18,528 bases of DNA, taken from the NCBI GenBank assembly GCA_937990735.1, contig CALKQT010000026.1, forward strand, positions 1-18,528, given 5' to 3'. The first letter of the stretch is position 1. Every line of letters starts with the position of its first letter. The stretch comes from an uncultured Campylobacter sp. GTDB lineage: Bacteria; Campylobacterota; Campylobacteria; Campylobacterales; Campylobacteraceae. Positions 1-6,953 of this stretch are shown here, piece by piece. The notes beneath the pieces are model-generated. The model did not search any database. It was not told where the DNA came from and was given only the letters and a program-made list of their open reading frames with translations. The position numbers and the translations under genes were made by a program.

Positions 1-148
1 TTTAGCCGCAAATAAAGCTTCCTAGGGCTTCAAGCTCGCATGCGGTTATGGCAACTTCAAGCCCCGAAACAATCGTAAGTTTTGCAAGTTTTATAAATCC
101 GCGACATTAAATTCTAAAAATTATGAGCTACTTAGGAGGCGAAAACGT
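1..148. other. Left-edge stretch with no supported gene
   Basis: All three plus-strand frames hit a stop within the first 25 bases, so at most the last few codons of a plus-strand gene could be present. The minus strand is open from about base 106 down to a TAA at 2-4 but has no start codon or ribosome binding site, so I do not call it. A small inverted repeat (139-145 with 154-160) overlaps the end of the SapC-family gene but lacks a T-run on either side. Confidence 0.5.
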
Positions 149-835
149 CTATTTTTTCGCTTCTTTCTGTGCGGTCGGCGGGTCAAGCTGCATGATCTTA
201 TCGCCTAGGCGCTGAAAATTTGCAAGGCTTTTTAGGTGGAAATACGCTAGCTCCAGATATCCGCGGCGCGCGAAATCCGCAAGCTTTTTATCGCTTAACT
301 TCAAAAGCTTTTCGCGATTTACGACCGAAAAGCCGTTTAGCAGGGACGATTCCTTGCCGCTAGAGTTGATACCGAGCTCTTTGGCTTCTAAAATCCCAGC
401 CTTTTGAAATTCCGCCGCCGCAACGCGCGTGCGCATATCTAAATCGGCGTAATTTTTCATCACCTCTTTTAAATTTTCCAAAAACGGCGTCGGCTTGCCG
501 TCTTTAAAAAGCGCCTCGCCGTCGCCTTTGATCTGCTGCGCGTCCTTATCGAAGCAGATCGCCGTCTGTTCGCCGATCTGAGCTAGGAAAAACGGATAAT
601 TCTGCACCGAAGAAGGCACCGTTCCTTTATAATCCTTATCGATTAGAACGTTTTTGGTACGCCCTAGCAGCGCCACCATTTTGGGTTCTTTTTCAATGGT
701 AAATACGATAACGAGGTTGTCCGCGCAAAACGGGATCTCCGGCGCGATCACCGGTACGAAAGGCGCGGTGGGAAATGCGTCTGCGTGATATTTCAAATCC
801 GCGTGTTTAACGCTATCTAATACGACTGGGGTCAT
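149..835 (-). CDS. SapC family protein
   Basis: The 228-aa product resembles the SapC family (Pfam PF07277). That family is named for a protein of the Campylobacter fetus S-layer locus, and its molecular function is not established. Visible features are the early EIPF segment, an ALLGR stretch at about residues 55-59, the VPSSVQNYPFFLA block near 75-87, and a C-terminal part containing LLNGFSVVNREKLLKL and LELAYFHLKSLANF, which match the family layout (short beta-rich N-terminus, helical C-terminus). There is no signal peptide or membrane segment. Length is normal for the family. The ATG is preceded by AAAGGA about five bases upstream, and a TATAAT-like -10 lies at 861-866. It is monocistronic here and divergent from cysQ. 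A role in an S-layer cannot be read from the sequence. Confidence 0.85.
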   Translation of the reverse strand: MTPVVLDSVKHADLKYHADAFPTAPFVPVIAPEIPFCADNLVIVFTIEKEPKMVALLGRTKNVLIDKDYKGTVPSSVQNYPFFLAQIGEQTAICFDKDAQQIKGDGEALFKDGKPTPFLENLKEVMKNYADLDMRTRVAAAEFQKAGILEAKELGINSSGKESSLLNGFSVVNREKLLKLSDKKLADFARRGYLELAYFHLKSLANFQRLGDKIMQLDPPTAQKEAKK

Positions 836-860
836 GTTGATCCTTTAAAAAATTTTAGCA

Positions 861-866
861 ATTATA
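861..866 (-). promoter_or_regulatory. -10 box of the SapC-family gene
   Basis: On the minus strand this reads TATAAT, about 25 bases upstream of the start codon, with the AAAGGA ribosome binding site between. No -35 hexamer is evident, which is usual for Campylobacter housekeeping promoters. Confidence 0.5.
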
Positions 867-953
867 TAAAAAAGAATATTAAAATTCTAAGAATTTTGAA
901 ATTTTGCTCGTTTTCGTTCGGCGAAATTTAGACTTTTAAAATTTTAAATTTAG

Positions 954-959
954 TAAAAT
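954..959 (+). promoter_or_regulatory. Weak -10 candidate for cysQ
   Basis: TAAAAT lies 24 bases before the cysQ start, preceded by A/T-rich AAATTT words. The AAAGGAG ribosome binding site follows at 972-978. The region is so A/T-rich that the hexamer could be chance. Confidence 0.3.
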
Positions 960-983
960 TACCTTAAATTTAAAGGAGCGCAG

Positions 984-1757
984 ATGGATTTAAATGAGCT
1001 TTTAGCGCTCGCGACGGACGCCGCAAAAAAGGCAAACGCCGCAATAATGCAAAACTACGACAAATTCGACATTTTCATCAAAGCGGACAGCTCGCCGCTT
1101 ACGAATGCGGATCTCGCGGCAAATGATGTAATAATGAGCACCCTGGAGCCTAGCGGCATCGCGATCTGCTCGGAAGAGTGCGTATTGGATAACAAGCGGC
1201 GCATGAGCGAGGAGAGATTTTGGCTCATAGATCCGCTGGACGGCACGAAGGAGTTTATCGCGCGCAACGGCGAGTTTTGCGTCTGCATCGCGCTTATCGA
1301 GCATGGGCGCCCGATTTTATCGGCGATCGGCGTGCCCGTAAGCGGCGACATATATAGCTCGAATGGCGGCGGAGTTTATAAAAACGGCGCGCTGCTCGCT
1401 CGCCCCGCTAGCGCGCCGCAAATCTTCATGCACGGCCGACATAGCAAATCCGAAAAATATCCGCAATTTGCGCAAAAATTTAAAATGCAGCTAGTGCGCA
1501 AAGGCTCTGCAATAAAATTTTGTATCTTAGCCGAGGGGGGCGCCAGCGCATATGCGAGATTTAGCGATTGTTCGCTTTGGGACATCGCCGCGGGGGATTT
1601 TTTGCTGCATCAAAGCGGCGGAATGGTAGTGGATTTAAAGACGATGAAAGCACCTCTTTATAATGGAAAAAGCTTGATAAATAACCATTATTTGGCGGTC
1701 GGCGCGAGTGCGATGAAAAATTTATCCAAAATGTTAGAATTTGCAAAGAATTTTTAA
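984..1757 (+). CDS. cysQ: 3'(2'),5'-bisphosphate nucleotidase CysQ (inositol monophosphatase superfamily)
   Basis: The 257-aa product is a magnesium-dependent phosphatase. CysQ enzymes hydrolyse 3'-phosphoadenosine 5'-phosphate (PAP) to AMP, removing the by-product of sulfate assimilation or sulfotransferase reactions. The metal-binding motifs are intact: glutamates at 64-65, the WLIDPLDGTKEF motif at 80-91 (metal ligands D83 and D86; the TKEF ending is typical of CysQ rather than SuhB), and the C-terminal LWDIAAGD motif at 198-205. Length is normal. The start is fixed by AAAGGAG six bases before the ATG. It stands alone between a divergent SapC-family gene and a prepilin gene with its own promoter. 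Inositol monophosphatase activity is possible but less likely given the motif. Confidence 0.9.
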   Translation: MDLNELLALATDAAKKANAAIMQNYDKFDIFIKADSSPLTNADLAANDVIMSTLEPSGIAICSEECVLDNKRRMSEERFWLIDPLDGTKEFIARNGEFCVCIALIEHGRPILSAIGVPVSGDIYSSNGGGVYKNGALLARPASAPQIFMHGRHSKSEKYPQFAQKFKMQLVRKGSAIKFCILAEGGASAYARFSDCSLWDIAAGDFLLHQSGGMVVDLKTMKAPLYNGKSLINNHYLAVGASAMKNLSKMLEFAKNF

Positions 1758-1779
1758 GCTAAATTTATAGTAAACGCTC

Positions 1780-1785
1780 TATAAT
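1780..1785 (+). promoter_or_regulatory. -10 box of the prepilin gene
   Basis: A perfect TATAAT 36 bases before the ATG would place transcription start near 1792, giving a leader of about 29 nt that contains AAAGGA at 1808-1813. Confidence 0.6.
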
Positions 1786-1820
1786 ATAAGTCCAAAAATT
1801 TTTTATCAAAGGATAAAAAC

Positions 1821-2204
1821 ATGAAGGGCTTTACTATGATCGAATTAATTTTCGTGATCGTGATTTTAGGTGTTTTGGCGGCAATTGCCATTCCAAAACT
1901 AGCAGCTACACGCGATGATGCAGAGGTGGTGAGGACGGCGCATAACGTAGCTACGTCACTCAACGATTTAATGGGTTACTATACGGCACAAGGTGAATAT
2001 AACCAGGATTTTTCACAAATGATGAATGTGCCAAATCCTATAAAGGTTAAAGGTCATATCTGCGCTACATACACATATGATAACAAGGAGCAAGTGACTT
2101 TAACCAAAGGGAGAGATGGCTTATGTGATCGGGTATGGAGTATGCCGGGACTTAAAAATATAGATAATATCTATAGCTCAAATGCTCTTATTATAGTCCA
2201 ATGA
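1821..2204 (+). CDS. Type IV prepilin-like (pseudopilin) protein
   Basis: The 127-aa product begins with a class III prepilin signal: a very short leader (MKG), a predicted prepilin peptidase cut after G3, then FTMIEL with the conserved glutamate at mature position +5 (E8). A single hydrophobic helix (about 9-29) with P25 follows, and then a small soluble domain. C81 and C102 could form the C-terminal disulfide loop usual in pilins and pseudopilins. Such proteins assemble into inner-membrane-rooted fibres used for type II secretion, DNA uptake or type IV pili. No pilus or secretion gene is adjacent, so the assembly system must be elsewhere. By eye the gene is poorer in GCG/CGC words than its neighbours. 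It has its own -10 and a strong terminator directly after the stop, so it is probably monocistronic. Which system it serves is unknown. Confidence 0.85.
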   Translation: MKGFTMIELIFVIVILGVLAAIAIPKLAATRDDAEVVRTAHNVATSLNDLMGYYTAQGEYNQDFSQMMNVPNPIKVKGHICATYTYDNKEQVTLTKGRDGLCDRVWSMPGLKNIDNIYSSNALIIVQ

Positions 2205-2205
2205 C

Positions 2206-2835
2206 CTATTTTGCGTGGGATTTAAAATCCCACGCCTTTTTATTTATAAATCCAAGCAAAATTCCAACCATCCAAATAATTGCGAAAAATATAAAGATAA
2301 AGCTCCAAAATTGCGCCAGATCCACGCTTTTACTTGCCGGGAATAGATACCAACCTCCGCTATAAAGCGCCGTTAGTTTGGCTTGCAGTCCGTCTAGCGT
2401 TGTATCGGTTGGCACCGCTGGTACGTCGAATGCGCAGCTGTTAAATGGCTTAAAAATTGGCACTACGCTTAGATCAAAATTTAAAAATTTCACCGCTCCA
2501 CCACAGCCGCTCATCCCGCTCATATCTCCGCTCCCTCGCAGTACCGTGTGAATTTTAGCTAAATTTAATGACGATACGAAGCCCAGCGTCGCGCCGTAAA
2601 ACCACACCGCATATCCGCAGATCACGCCGTAAACGTCCTTGCCGCAAACCGCTAAAATCACCGCTCCTAGCGCTATGGCGCAAAGTGCGAATCTCACGTG
2701 AATGCTAAAGCTTTCCGGATAGATAAAAAGGAATTTTTGCAAGAAAAAATATGAAAACGCTAGCCAAAAAAGCGCCCAAATAGCGCAAAAGGCGAGAAAT
2801 CTTTTAGAGTATCTGTTTTGAAATTTTAAAATCAT
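2206..2835 (-). CDS. DsbI/DsbB-family membrane protein lacking the CXXC motif
   Basis: The 209-aa product has four predicted helices: about 13-33, 48-65, 68-89 and 180-200. Its pattern matches the DsbI branch of the DsbB disulfide-oxidoreductase family. The helix-2 arginine is R48, the large periplasmic loop carries C111 and C134 (the pair that exchanges electrons with DsbA-type partners), C134 is followed by FDVPAVP, and a GGWYLFPA segment precedes the last helix. Where the family has P-C-x-x-C just before R48, this protein has P40-E-S-F-S44, so the quinone-proximal cysteine pair is absent. Other cysteines (17, 52, 64, 73) lie in predicted helices. AAAGGA precedes the ATG. It is convergent with the prepilin gene, one base apart. 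Family membership is fairly secure, but normal oxidase activity is doubtful. Confidence 0.7.
   Translation of the reverse strand: MILKFQNRYSKRFLAFCAIWALFWLAFSYFFLQKFLFIYPESFSIHVRFALCAIALGAVILAVCGKDVYGVICGYAVWFYGATLGFVSSLNLAKIHTVLRGSGDMSGMSGCGGAVKFLNFDLSVVPIFKPFNSCAFDVPAVPTDTTLDGLQAKLTALYSGGWYLFPASKSVDLAQFWSFIFIFFAIIWMVGILLGFINKKAWDFKSHAK
2213..2241 (+). terminator. Rho-independent terminator of the prepilin gene
   Basis: The arms 2213-2220 and 2228-2235 pair perfectly (GCGTGGGA / TCCCACGC) around a 7-base loop, and the run TTTTT follows at 2237-2241. It starts nine bases after the prepilin stop and lies inside the last codons of the convergent gene. There is no T-run on the minus side, so it acts on the plus strand. 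Confidence 0.8.
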
Positions 2836-2857
2836 AAAAATCCTTTCCGCGCATAAT

Positions 2858-2863
2858 TTTATA
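2858..2863 (-). promoter_or_regulatory. -10 candidate of the DsbI-like gene
   Basis: The minus strand reads TATAAA 22 bases before the ATG, with AAAGGA between. It is within 30 bases of the divergent dctQ promoter candidate, so the two may interfere. Confidence 0.4.
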
Positions 2864-2884
2864 ATAAATTGCAGATATTTTTGC

Positions 2885-2890
2885 TAAAAT
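2885..2890 (+). promoter_or_regulatory. Extended -10 candidate for the TRAP/pycB operon
   Basis: TAAAAT is preceded by TGC (TGnTAAAAT), matching the extended -10 favoured in Campylobacter. It lies 41 bases before the TTG start of the small permease gene, with AAAGGG at 2919-2924 as the ribosome binding site. Confidence 0.45.
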
Positions 2891-2931
2891 CCTAGCTTTT
2901 ATAGCAAAAATTTCAAGCAAAGGGTAAAATT

Positions 2932-3501
2932 TTGAGGAATTTTTTACGCAGATTAGAAAGAGCTTTTGATGCGTTCGCAAATATTTTAGGCGTATTAAGT
3001 ATCGTATTTTTGGCGCTTTTAGTTATAGTCGTTTTTTACAATGTTGTGGCGCGTTATCTTTTTCCAGCTGCAAATTCCGTCGCTATGCAAGAACTTATGT
3101 GGTGGCTATATTCGGCGATGTTTTTATTCGGCGTGACCTATGCGCTCAAAGAAAATGCCCATGTTCGCGTGGACATTTTTTACGAAAAATTTAGCCCCAC
3201 TGCAAAAGCGCTCATAAATATCTTAGGCACGATATTTTTCATTTTGCCTTTCGTGGCGCTCGTGGCGTTTTTTTCGATCGATTATGTGAGCGAGGCTTAT
3301 ACGAGCCATGAGGCCAGTGCCAATCCCGGCGGTATGCAGCATCTTTGGATCATCAAGTCCGCAATCACGCTTAGCTACGCGTTTTTATTTATCTACGCAT
3401 TTGGATTTTTGATTAAAAATATTAACGCCCTGCTTGATGTTAGGGAAAACAAGGGCTCGGAATTTCTTAGTGGGAATTCTTCGGGCGCGCAGAGTGTGTG
3501 A
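2932..3501 (+). CDS. dctQ: TRAP transporter small permease (DctQ family)
   Basis: The 189-aa protein is the small membrane subunit of a tripartite ATP-independent periplasmic transporter, which imports organic acids such as C4-dicarboxylates, sialic acid or 2-oxo acids using an ion gradient. Four hydrophobic helices are visible at about 17-41, 53-72, 92-116 and 142-162. The first ends in the family-typical NVVARY, and the second is followed by KENAHVRVDIFYEK, matching the DctQ cytoplasmic-loop signature (ENxHVRVD). The start is TTG, chosen because AAAGGG sits seven bases upstream and the first helix follows in the right register. It is first in a probable operon with the large permease and pycB. 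The substrate cannot be told from the sequence, and no periplasmic binding protein (DctP) gene is adjacent. Confidence 0.9.
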   Translation: MRNFLRRLERAFDAFANILGVLSIVFLALLVIVVFYNVVARYLFPAANSVAMQELMWWLYSAMFLFGVTYALKENAHVRVDIFYEKFSPTAKALINILGTIFFILPFVALVAFFSIDYVSEAYTSHEASANPGGMQHLWIIKSAITLSYAFLFIYAFGFLIKNINALLDVRENKGSEFLSGNSSGAQSV

Positions 3502-3508
3502 GGGCAAA

Positions 3509-3598
3509 ATGAGCTTAAATTTAAAATTCTATAAATTTTACGCTTTTCGCGCTTGGGCGGAATTTTGCCACGGCGAGATAAAAGGTGGCGAGCTATGA
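3509..3598 (+). CDS. Possible 29-codon small ORF coupled to dctM
   Basis: An ATG at 3509 opens 29 codons (beginning MSLNLKFYKFYAF) and ends in a TGA at 3596-3598 that overlaps the dctM start as ATGA. GAGGG at 3500-3504, overlapping the dctQ stop, could serve as its ribosome binding site, although the spacing is short. The peptide is basic and aromatic with no recognised motif. It fills the unusual 93-base space between two permease genes that often abut or overlap. It may be a translational-coupling leader, a small membrane-associated peptide, or chance. Expression is unproven. Confidence 0.35.
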   Translation: MSLNLKFYKFYAFRAWAEFCHGEIKGGEL

Positions 3599-4956
3599 TA
3601 GGCATAGTGATGTTTGCGGCAGCGCTTTTTATGCTGCTACTCGGTTTTCCCGTTGCGTTTACGTTCGGCGCCGTGGCTGTGATTTTCGGCTTTATCTACG
3701 GACTTAGTGAGGCGTGGGATTACGCGCAGGGCTTTGAAATTTTAACTGAAGCTTTCGAGGATATGAGCAGGCAGTTTTTTTCACTGATGCCTAATAGAAT
3801 TTACTCGATTATGGAAAATCAGCTGCTAATTTCGGTGCCGCTTTTTATTTTGATGGGTATGATTTTGCAAAAGACTCGCCTTGCGGAGCGTTTATTAGAG
3901 TCGATGGCATTTTTATTCGGCGGCGTACGAGGTGGCGTGGCGATCAGCACCGTTTTGGTGGGCGCGCTACTTGCGGCTACGACGGGCATCGTGGGTGCGA
4001 CTGTCATCGCTATGGGCGTCATCAGTCTACCCGTGATGATGAAATACGGCTATGATAAGCCACTGGCTACCGGCACCATCGCTGCTGCGGGCACGCTTGG
4101 GCAGATTATCCCGCCCTCGATCGTGCTAATTATTTTAGGCGATATACTTTCGGTTTCTGTAGGCGATCTTTTCTCTGCAGCAGTTATTCCGGGGCTCGTG
4201 CTAGTGGGTTTTTATGTGATTTATATCGCGATTATTTCATATATTTGCAAAGATTATGCGCCGCCTGTTCCACCGCTAGAGGGGCTTAGCAAATCAAAGC
4301 AAATTTTTATCGCGCTTAAAAACGTCGTGCCGGTGCTCGTGCTGATTTTGCTCGTCTTAGGATCTATTTTTGCTGGCATCGCTACGCCTACGGAGAGCTC
4401 GTCGGTAGGCTGCTTGGGTGCGATAGCGCTAGCTGTTTTATACCGCACATTTTCGTTTAGGCTGATCTATGACGCACTAAAAAATACCGCTAAAATTTCG
4501 GGCATGGTTTTTATGATTTTGATGGGCGCCACGGCATTTTCGATGATTTTTTCTTACACTGGCGGAGACGAGGTCGTGAAAAATTTTATGGAGAATCTGC
4601 CCGGTCAAGCATGGGGATTTATCGCGCTTACGATGGTAGTTATCATAGTGCTTGGATTTTTTCTCGATTATGTCGAAATTTCATATATCATTTTGCCGAT
4701 ACTTTTGCCGATAGTAGAGTCTTTGCATATCAATCCCGTGTGGTTTGCGATCTTAATCGCTGTAAATTTACAAACATCGTTTATGACGCCGCCATTTGGA
4801 TTTTCGATATTTTTCTTAAAGGGCGTGACGCCGCCGCAAATCCATACCACGGACATTTACAAGGGCGTACTGCCTTTTATTTTATTGCAAATTCTAGTGC
4901 TATTAACGCTCGCAATCTTTCCGGGGGTTTTCGGTTTAAAAGCTTTTTTAGGCTAG
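3595..4956 (+). CDS. dctM: TRAP transporter large permease (DctM family)
   Basis: The product is about 453 aa of almost continuous hydrophobic helices, the size and layout of the DctM subunit that forms the transport channel with DctQ. Visible family features include LLLGFPVAFTFG near the N-terminus, the GVRGGVAISTVLVGALLAA segment, the IPPSIVLIILGD segment following GTLGQI, and the TPTESSSVG block in the second half. A longer reading from TTG 3553 adds 14 residues but has no ribosome binding site. The ATG at 3595 has AAAGGTGG six bases upstream, so I use it. The gene may be translationally coupled to the 29-codon ORF through ATGA. pycB follows 41 bases later with no terminator. The substrate is unknown. 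Confidence 0.9.
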   Translation: MIGIVMFAAALFMLLLGFPVAFTFGAVAVIFGFIYGLSEAWDYAQGFEILTEAFEDMSRQFFSLMPNRIYSIMENQLLISVPLFILMGMILQKTRLAERLLESMAFLFGGVRGGVAISTVLVGALLAATTGIVGATVIAMGVISLPVMMKYGYDKPLATGTIAAAGTLGQIIPPSIVLIILGDILSVSVGDLFSAAVIPGLVLVGFYVIYIAIISYICKDYAPPVPPLEGLSKSKQIFIALKNVVPVLVLILLVLGSIFAGIATPTESSSVGCLGAIALAVLYRTFSFRLIYDALKNTAKISGMVFMILMGATAFSMIFSYTGGDEVVKNFMENLPGQAWGFIALTMVVIIVLGFFLDYVEISYIILPILLPIVESLHINPVWFAILIAVNLQTSFMTPPFGFSIFFLKGVTPPQIHTTDIYKGVLPFILLQILVLLTLAIFPGVFGLKAFLG

Positions 4957-4997
4957 AAATATTAAAATTCACGCTAAATTTAACCTAGGAGCTAAAA

Positions 4998-6821
4998 ATG
5001 GCTAAAAAGCTTATCGATGTTATGGATACGACCTTTCGCGACGGATTTCAGTCGGTTTTTGGCGCGCGCGTGGCGATGGAGGACTTTCTACCCGCCGTTA
5101 GCGCGGCCAAAGATGCGGGCATCACGCACTTCGAGTTCGGCGGCGGCGCGCGGTTTCAGAGCCTGTATTTTTACCTAAACGAAGACGCGTTTGAGATGAT
5201 GGATAAATTTAGAAGTATCGTGGGGCCTGAGGCGAACCTACAGACCCTTAGCCGCGGCGTCAATACCGTCACGCTCGATACCGGCAGCCGCGAGATCATC
5301 GATCTGCACGCCAAGCTTTTTGCCAAGCACGGCACGACGACGATTCGAAATTTCGACGCACTAAACGATGTGGAAAATTTAAAATTTAGCGGCGAGTGCA
5401 TACATCGTCACGGCCTTAAACACGAAGTTGTGATTACGATGATGGATCTGCCGCCTGGATGTAGCGGCGCGCACGATGCGGCGTTTTATGAGAGAATTCT
5501 GCGTCAAATTTTAGACGCGCAGATTCCGTTTGATAGCGTCTGCTTCAAAGACGCAAGCGGCACCAGCAGCCCGCAGAAGGTCTATGAAACGATCAAGCGC
5601 GCGCGTAAAATTTTAGGCGACGGCGTGCATATCCGCCTGCACACCCACGAGACGGCGGGAGTTAGCGTCGCATGCTACCAGGCTGCGCTCGTTGCGGGCG
5701 TAGATGGCATCGACCTTGCCGCACATCCCGTAAGCGGCGGCACGAGCCAGCCGGACATCCTCACGCTGCTGCACGCGACGAAGGGGCAAAATTTCGACCT
5801 GGGCCTAGACGCAGAGAAAATTTTAAAATACGAAGAGGTTTTGGGCGAGTGCTTGAAGGATTACTTCATGCCGCCCGAGGCTACGCAGGTAAGTCCGCTC
5901 ATTCCGTTTTCGCCGATGCCCGGAGGCGCGCTTACGGCAAACACTCAGATGATGCGCGATAATAAAATTTTAGACAAATTCCCAGCCGTCATCAAGGCTA
6001 TGCGCGAGGTCGTCGAAAAGGGCGGCTTCGGCACGAGCGTAACGCCGGTTAGCCAGTTTTATTTCCAGCAAGCGTTTAACAACGTAATGTTCGGCCCGTG
6101 GAAAAAGATCGCCGAGGGCTACGGCAAGATGGTGTTAGGTTATTTCGGCAAAACGCCCGTTAAGCCGGATGACGGCGTGATTAAGCTCGCCGCCGAGCAG
6201 CTGGGACTACAGCCTACGACTAAACACGCCGTAGATATAGCCGATGCCGACGATAGCAAGAGCGTCGCGTATGCGCAGAAGATTCTACGCGAGCAGGGCA
6301 TTGAATCTAACGAGGAGAACATATTTATCGCGCTTGCGTGCAAAGAAAAGGGCATTGCGTTTTTAAAAGGCGAGGGCAAGGTGATGAGTCGAAAAAAAGA
6401 GGACGTAGCACCCGCCGCAAGCCATCAAGGCGGTATTTCTAAAAACGGCAAATTTGACGTTAAGATTAACGGCAAAATTTACAACGTAGAATTTGCCGGA
6501 CAAAACGTGCTCGTAAACGGCGATCGATACGACGTCAGCTTCGATACCTCGGCGCCCGCAAAGCCGCAAGTGCAAGCTAGCCCCGAAAGCAAGGCAAGCG
6601 GCACGGACGATAACGATATAAAAGCGACGCTTCCTAGTAACGTATTTAAAATTTTAATAAAGGAAGGCGACGCTGTTAAGGCGGGGCAGAATGTCATCGT
6701 TCTTGAAGCGATGAAGATGGAGATAAATATTGAAAGCCCGCGTGATGGCATAATCGATAAAATTTTGATCGCTCAAGGCGATACGGTCGATGCCGATCAA
6801 GTGCTCGCGATTTTAAGATAA
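4998..6821 (+). CDS. pycB: Pyruvate carboxylase subunit B (biotin carboxyl carrier and carboxyltransferase)
   Basis: The 607-aa protein has an HMGL-like carboxyltransferase TIM barrel starting at DTTFRDG (10-16) and including the metal-binding HTHETAG segment. A conserved carboxylase domain follows (about 310-470), then a linker, then a C-terminal biotinyl domain whose EAMKM motif places the biotinylated lysine at K573. With a separate biotin carboxylase subunit (PycA, not in this window) it carboxylates pyruvate to oxaloacetate. The same architecture occurs in the alpha subunit of oxaloacetate decarboxylase (OadA). I prefer PycB because no oadB or oadG membrane genes are present and because pycB adjoins pckA in C. 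jejuni. AGGAG is seven bases before the ATG. It is probably cotranscribed with the TRAP permeases and is followed by a terminator. Confidence 0.88.
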   Translation: MAKKLIDVMDTTFRDGFQSVFGARVAMEDFLPAVSAAKDAGITHFEFGGGARFQSLYFYLNEDAFEMMDKFRSIVGPEANLQTLSRGVNTVTLDTGSREIIDLHAKLFAKHGTTTIRNFDALNDVENLKFSGECIHRHGLKHEVVITMMDLPPGCSGAHDAAFYERILRQILDAQIPFDSVCFKDASGTSSPQKVYETIKRARKILGDGVHIRLHTHETAGVSVACYQAALVAGVDGIDLAAHPVSGGTSQPDILTLLHATKGQNFDLGLDAEKILKYEEVLGECLKDYFMPPEATQVSPLIPFSPMPGGALTANTQMMRDNKILDKFPAVIKAMREVVEKGGFGTSVTPVSQFYFQQAFNNVMFGPWKKIAEGYGKMVLGYFGKTPVKPDDGVIKLAAEQLGLQPTTKHAVDIADADDSKSVAYAQKILREQGIESNEENIFIALACKEKGIAFLKGEGKVMSRKKEDVAPAASHQGGISKNGKFDVKINGKIYNVEFAGQNVLVNGDRYDVSFDTSAPAKPQVQASPESKASGTDDNDIKATLPSNVFKILIKEGDAVKAGQNVIVLEAMKMEINIESPRDGIIDKILIAQGDTVDADQVLAILR

Positions 6822-6827
6822 GCTCTA

Positions 6828-6857
6828 AAATTTAGGCGGGCGCTTCCGCCTAAATTT
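6828..6857 (+). terminator. Hairpin terminator after pycB
   Basis: A perfect 12-bp inverted repeat (6828-6839 with 6846-6857, arms AAATTTAGGCGG / CCGCCTAAATTT) surrounds a 6-base loop and begins seven bases after the pycB stop. The arm ends are A-rich and T-rich, so the GC core followed by a T-tract can act in either direction. The T-tract is only three bases long. Confidence 0.65.
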
Positions 6858-6905
6858 CATGGCGACCATCCTCGGTGCTTAAGCGAGCTCACCTAAATTT
6901 TAAGC

Positions 6906-6911
6906 TATAAT
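6906..6911 (+). promoter_or_regulatory. -10 box of pckA
   Basis: TATAAT preceded by GC (GCTATAAT) lies 48 bases before the pckA ATG and directly after the pycB terminator region, giving pckA its own transcription start near 6918. Confidence 0.6.
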
Positions 6912-6953
6912 AGCGCAATCTTTTATCAAAATTTAATTTAAAAAGGACGCAAA

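Noticed and set aside
2..106. Open minus-strand frame at the left edge
   Set aside because: It has no start codon or ribosome binding site after the upstream stop at 107-109, so it is not supportable as a gene.
139..160. Inverted repeat at the end of the SapC-family gene as terminator
   Set aside because: A 7-bp stem exists, but no T-run follows on the minus strand.
3553..3594. TTG start for the large TRAP permease 14 codons upstream
   Set aside because: No ribosome binding site precedes it and the extra residues are basic and hydrophilic. The ATG at 3595 has a good site and gives the normal family N-terminus.
4998..6821. Reading this gene as oxaloacetate decarboxylase alpha subunit
   Set aside because: The domain architecture is shared, but no oadB or oadG genes are present and the neighbour pckA matches the Campylobacter pycB setting.
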